From: Archilochus colubris
Lineage: Eukaryota > Chordata > Aves > Apodiformes > Trochilidae
Assembly (NCBI GenBank): GCA_023079485.1
Contig: CM041089.1
Coordinates: 16,071,160-16,135,159, forward strand
Direction: 5' to 3'
DNA length: 64,000 nt
In this document: positions 60,050 through 64,000 of the stretch, in pieces
Position numbering within the stretch: position 1 is the stretch's first letter
Layout of the letters: each line of letters starts with the position of its first letter
The notes under the pieces: model-generated
The model's input: only the letters and a program-made list of their open reading frames with translations
What the model was told of the DNA's origin: nothing
Databases searched by the model: none
Program-made: the position numbers and the translations under genes

Positions 60050-61403
60050 CTCTCCTTTGGGCATCCGGCAGAAAAGTGGCCTCTTTCTGCAGCACAATCT
60101 GACCCCCTAGTGCCAAGCAGTGATATTAATTTTTGGAAACTCTCTTCTGCTCCCCCAGCTCCTCCTAAACTGAGAATCTGTTCTGTAGAAAGTGCAGGTC
60201 AGGGAGCAGCTGACAAAACACAGTTCTGAGAGCTGCTTGGGTACCAGACTGAAATGATGCTTCAAGCTTTTCCCCTGCTGCTCCTCATCCCTTCTTCCCC
60301 CCAGAAAAAAGAACAAAAGAGGATAATAAGCAGAAGGAAAGGTGTATCTGCCTTGCAGGAGCAGTGCAGTTTATGAACACACAGCAGAACTGAGATGGTT
60401 TCAGTGCTGGGAGCTGGGATCAGGGAGCACCCCAGCTCCCCAGCCATCCCCACTTCCCACTCAGAGTTTCTTGCAGATTTTCTCTCCAAGGCTAAGTGTA
60501 TTCAGAGGCTTTTTTCTCCCCAGTTATGTGTAGTAAGTGAGTGGCTAAGGGCTGGAAGCTAAACAAGACCAACCAGCTTGAGTGAGGAGTCTCCAGAAGA
60601 GCTGCACAACTTGAACCCCAGCAGATATTTTACCTTCAGAACAAAGTCCCAGCAGCCCTGAACTGGAGGCTGGGGCAGAAGCCTCTCTCCTGCTGCCTTT
60701 GGAAGCCTTTTCACATGGATCAGTAAATCACAAAAATTAATAGGGCCACCAACTGGACACAGCAGTGTCCAATGCAGATAAGGAAAACCACATCTACCCA
60801 CAGAAATGCATCTCTGCTCTACTCAGAATCCCCAGCTGAGGACCTGGGAGCTGAGGTCTCAATCCACAATAAAATTACCTTGATTTAAATGGTTACTACT
60901 TGTCACTTCATCTCCTGTGACACTGCCTGTGTGCTTTTAGCAAAGGAACTTGAAGAAATATGAATTTTTCATTGTACGTGAAGCTAGGCAGAGTGTCCCC
61001 AAATGTGACATTGATTATAAGTGTATATGCCAACTGTAATCAGCACTTAGCTGACAAGATAATTCAATTATGCATCACAGGCCTAAATTTTAACCAGAGG
61101 CAGACAAAATACACTGTAATAAAAAGGCTGATGCACAGCATCAAGCTGACATTACTGCTGTTAATCCAAGATGTCACCCAGGTACAAGACAAATCCAAGG
61201 TTTGGGGGGAGCTTCCTTTTAATAGGATCACCATAAAGAGACCTGAAAAGGTGGGCATTCCACAGTGTGAATCCTGCAACTTAAAGGATGCTTTTCAGTG
61301 GACAGAATGAGACAGATTGTCACCAGGTCCAATTTCCTGCTCAAAGCAGGACCAGCTTAGATGCAAGATGGAAACTTGGATGCAAAAGAAAGGCAGGAGA
61401 GGT
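60050..61403. other. Unique non-coding sequence
   Basis: No gene is supported. An A+T-rich non-repetitive block at about 60955-61200 carries TAATTCAATTATGCAT-type motifs and a 116-codon open frame (60960-61310) with no recognisable domain. It is treated as a candidate conserved non-coding block. Confidence 0.45.
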
Positions 61404-61475
61404 GGTTCAAGGGTTGGACTCGATGATCTCTGAGGTCCCTTCTAACCCAGCCAATTCTATGATTCTATGATTCTA
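61404..61475 (+). mobile_element. CR1 LINE 3'-end scrap
   Basis: GGTTCAAGGGTTGGACTCGATGATC in two parts, then TCTGAGGTCCCTTCTAACCCAGCC, and two to three ATTCTATG units. This is the last about 70 nt of the same subfamily as the young copies; GGACTCGATGATC matches copy 1. It is an extreme 5' truncation. Confidence 0.92.
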
Positions 61476-64000
61476 GGAAAGGAATGGGGAATTAAAGAAG
61501 CAGTAGCAGGATGAAGGGTGGAGGGGAGGGTACAGAATAGCTTCTGAAGTCTCATCGTGGTCCTATAGGCTTCACAGCTCACAACTTCTGAAAAAAAAAA
61601 CCAAAAATATACAGAGCAGGGGAATAGACAGATGATGGTGAAACAGCCAGATTACTGTTAGAATGGGGGAAAAAAAGAAGAATTCAAAGAGGCAGAGAAA
61701 GCAGAGCTTCCAACTGGCCTTTACTTTATCTCCTAGGTAAATGCAGGAGAATCTCTGCTTATAATACCTGCCAGCTCCTGCCTACACCTGCCTGGCCCTA
61801 CATCTGACATCAGAGAAACTTTCTCCTAAGTGGGGGATAAGGAGCTCAGAAAGTCAGCATCACAGGAACTCTGCTTCCCAGGATTCCCACAGCCTTCTCC
61901 CACCTCTTTGCTCCTGCTTCCTCTGGCAGGGAATGTGCCAGCATCCCTGGAATGTCTGCCCAGCTGGCACCTCTTCCAAAAGCAAAGGCAAGGTTGCAGA
62001 AGGGGTATCAGCAGCACTTGATGCCCTATCAGCTCTGTTACACTTTATCTGTAGGGAAAGTAAAAGCAATTTTTACAGCAAAACAACTGTTTCATCCATA
62101 GAAGCTTCCTGGTAATTTGCTGAAGCAGGGAATAATGTCAGGTTAGCTGCAGCTGAAATGGAGCATTCCCTCCACCTGTTCCTTGGGAAAAAGCAGCAGA
62201 GAAGCACAAAAGGAATTACAAATTCTGCACTGAAAGACACAGAGATCCTGAGCTGGTCCAGATCTGGATACTGAAATTCATCAGGGACTGAGAGCCAAAT
62301 TCATCAGGGATTCCTTTACCAAAACATTGTCACTTCAAAACCTTTGAAAAGTTCCAAGCCAATCTTATATTTGGCCAAAAACTTTACTTCTTATGACATA
62401 TTTCTCCCCTTGCTGCTAAGCTGGACACTTTATAGCATCAGTCTCACAAGGACACATCTGCTTGTGACATCTGATGGTCCCTGATGTCCTCTGCACATCC
62501 TCTAACCTGGAGTTAGTTTGCTGCCCAAATACCACCAGAACTGGTTCTTAATATTAAATGCTGCTATTAAGTGAGATTTGGTGAATGTTTCTGCTCATCC
62601 TGGTTCCATGTAAAGCTCTGGGAGCAAAGTTGATAAAACTGAGAACAATTTTCTCTGAATTCTGGTTTACAAGTTACAAAGCACCAGGCACTGTGGGTTA
62701 CTCAATACACTTCACTTTAAGCAGAGGCTTTGCCATCTGTTCTGCCCTCTAATTACAAAATATAAACCAAATATAACTCATTACTGAATCATAAAAAGTA
62801 AGCTCCAGGAGATTTAAATTCACGGGGAAAGCTCTGTATTTATTGCAGAAAGCATCTGCAAGGTTTTTCTTACATCTTTCAGGCAGCAATCTAGGGAAAA
62901 TGGAAGGTGAGTCCTTCTCCAGAATACTGCCAGGCATTTTTCTGGCAAACCTGGAGGAATCCCTGGAAAGGACAGGCTTCAGTTTAGGGAAAAATACCTT
63001 GCAGAGGAATTTCCACACTGATTTAGCTCCCTAGGCAAAGGCAGAGGTGTATTTGTAACAGAATGGGTAACACAGCCATGAGAGTCTAAAGATGGAACTG
63101 AGGTAGAAGGTGAAAAAAAAATATCAGCCCCTATTAGAGTGATTGATATGGCAAAAAAAGAAATCAAGGAACCTGCACTGATTAGGTTTTGGCTATGCCA
63201 TTTCTTCATTAGGGACTTAAATGAAAAAACAAAACAAAAAAACCCAACAAAACCCACCAGGCTTGTTCATTTTTTAACCAATATCTCCAATTCTGAGACT
63301 GCAGTATTTCTGTTTGTGGAGTGACACAGGCTCAGAGCAGTGGGAACACAGAGACAAGGAACAGCTGAAGGGAACACCAGGGTTTCTTAGAAGCTGGAAT
63401 CACTTTTGTGGAAAAGCAGCAAGAAAAGAGTCATCTGGGCTCACCCCTCCCTGCAGCCTGTTGCAGCTCCATGCTGGTCTGCCATCTGGACTGCTCTGAA
63501 GTGCAGAATTTCAGACCCTCTGCAGCACTCCTGTGCTTTCTGACATTTCCTTACAGACTGAGGTGTGAGGAGCAACAGCAGCTGCCCCAGGAATGGGGTT
63601 CCTGGGTCCCCCCATGGTCCCCCCATGGGACCAGGCAGCCAAGAGCATCCCAGAGGACAAGAGAGGAAGGACTGGCTGTCCCTGCACAATTCCACAGAGA
63701 TGCAGCCTTCTTCTTGATGAAAACAGATGAAACCAGATGAAAACCAGCAATTCTGCTCTCTCTGGAAGGCAGGGATAGCAGTGGTGTTTCATAAAGAGGG
63801 AGGTGTGGGAAAGGAAGAGGCAAACGTAAAGAACTTTGGGGTTTGCAGAACCATTGCTTAGAGACATTTAAAACCCCAGAACCTTCCAGGACAGATGAGC
63901 ACCTTTAATAAAACCTGCCTGAAGAAATTCCTACGTGGGCTAAGGAACTGCAATCCATCAAACACAACTTCTGCTATGACACCAGGAGCACTAAAACAGG
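61476..64000. other. Unique non-coding sequence to the window end
   Basis: No gene or interspersed repeat is supported over about 2.5 kb. Small structures are A-rich runs near 61589-61597 and 63223-63255, and a back-to-back duplication of GGTCCCCCCAT at 63605-63626. The open frames are short and overlap on both strands. Confidence 0.5.

Noticed and set aside
61336..61361. CCTGCTCAAAGCAGGACC stretch, resembling a fragment seen in some CR1 lines
   Set aside because: It is too short and isolated to separate from a chance hairpin. It was left out of the CR1 scrap call at 61404.
1..64000. CRISPR array, prokaryotic operon or phage-like system
   Set aside because: No regularly spaced repeats with unique spacers, no dense same-strand coding genes and no bacterial signals. 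The repeat content is that of a bird nuclear genome.

Overview
This window looks like vertebrate nuclear DNA, most likely from a bird and probably a passerine. The basis is the interspersed repeats. At least seven closely similar, 5'-truncated CR1 LINE copies of one subfamily end in the ATTCTATG-type tail typical of avian CR1. There are also older or shorter CR1 pieces and several solo LTRs with 5-bp target duplications, as expected of avian ERVL-type endogenous retroviruses. No mammalian L1 or Alu-type repeat was recognised. The species-group call is inference from repeat families I recognise, not a database match.

I found no host protein-coding exon, tRNA, rRNA or other RNA gene that I can support. 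The open reading frames that look protein-like are decayed CR1 reverse transcriptase. Other long frames are chance runs or run through LTRs. The window therefore reads as intergenic or deep-intronic DNA. There are no operons, CRISPR arrays or prokaryote-type elements.

Layout:
- 1-10 kb: a CR1 3' scrap (991-1048), two young CR1 copies on + (2194-2930 and 4793-5450), then about 4.5 kb of unique sequence.
- 10-11.3 kb: an older CR1 reverse-transcriptase segment on -.
- 11.3-18.6 kb: unique sequence with a short periodic TAGATAAT cluster (14957-15049).
- 18.6-19.3 kb: young CR1 on -.
- 20.4-20.8 kb: a candidate regulatory block with octamer motifs.
- 23.2-23.8 kb: a complete solo LTR.
- 25.2-26.3 kb (+) and 37.2-38.1 kb (-): two differently deleted copies of a second LTR family.
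- 28.6-29.2 kb: a CR1 of another lineage.
- 30.1-30.9 kb (-): a complete solo LTR of a third family with a perfect target duplication.
- 31.9-32.7 and 36.2-36.9 kb: young CR1 on +.
- 38-53 kb: mostly unique, with a CR1 scrap and an ancient CR1-like remnant near 49.6-49.9 kb.
- 53.0-53.7 kb (-) and 56.1-56.9 kb (+): young CR1 copies, with a strongly AT-rich tract at 55.07-55.45 kb between them.
- 58.5-60.0 kb (+): an older solo LTR of the third family with a younger LTR of the same family inserted inside it.
- 60.0-64 kb: unique, with one CR1 scrap.

The most informative observations concern retroelement history. All seven young CR1 copies share the same frameshift near the end of the reverse-transcriptase region, and three share a second, 16-nt frameshifting deletion, so a coding-defective lineage kept amplifying. 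The nested LTRs show successive activity of one ERV family. I did not find an undescribed biological system. A few A+T-rich blocks with homeodomain, POU or GATA-type motif clusters are offered as low-confidence candidates for conserved regulatory DNA.
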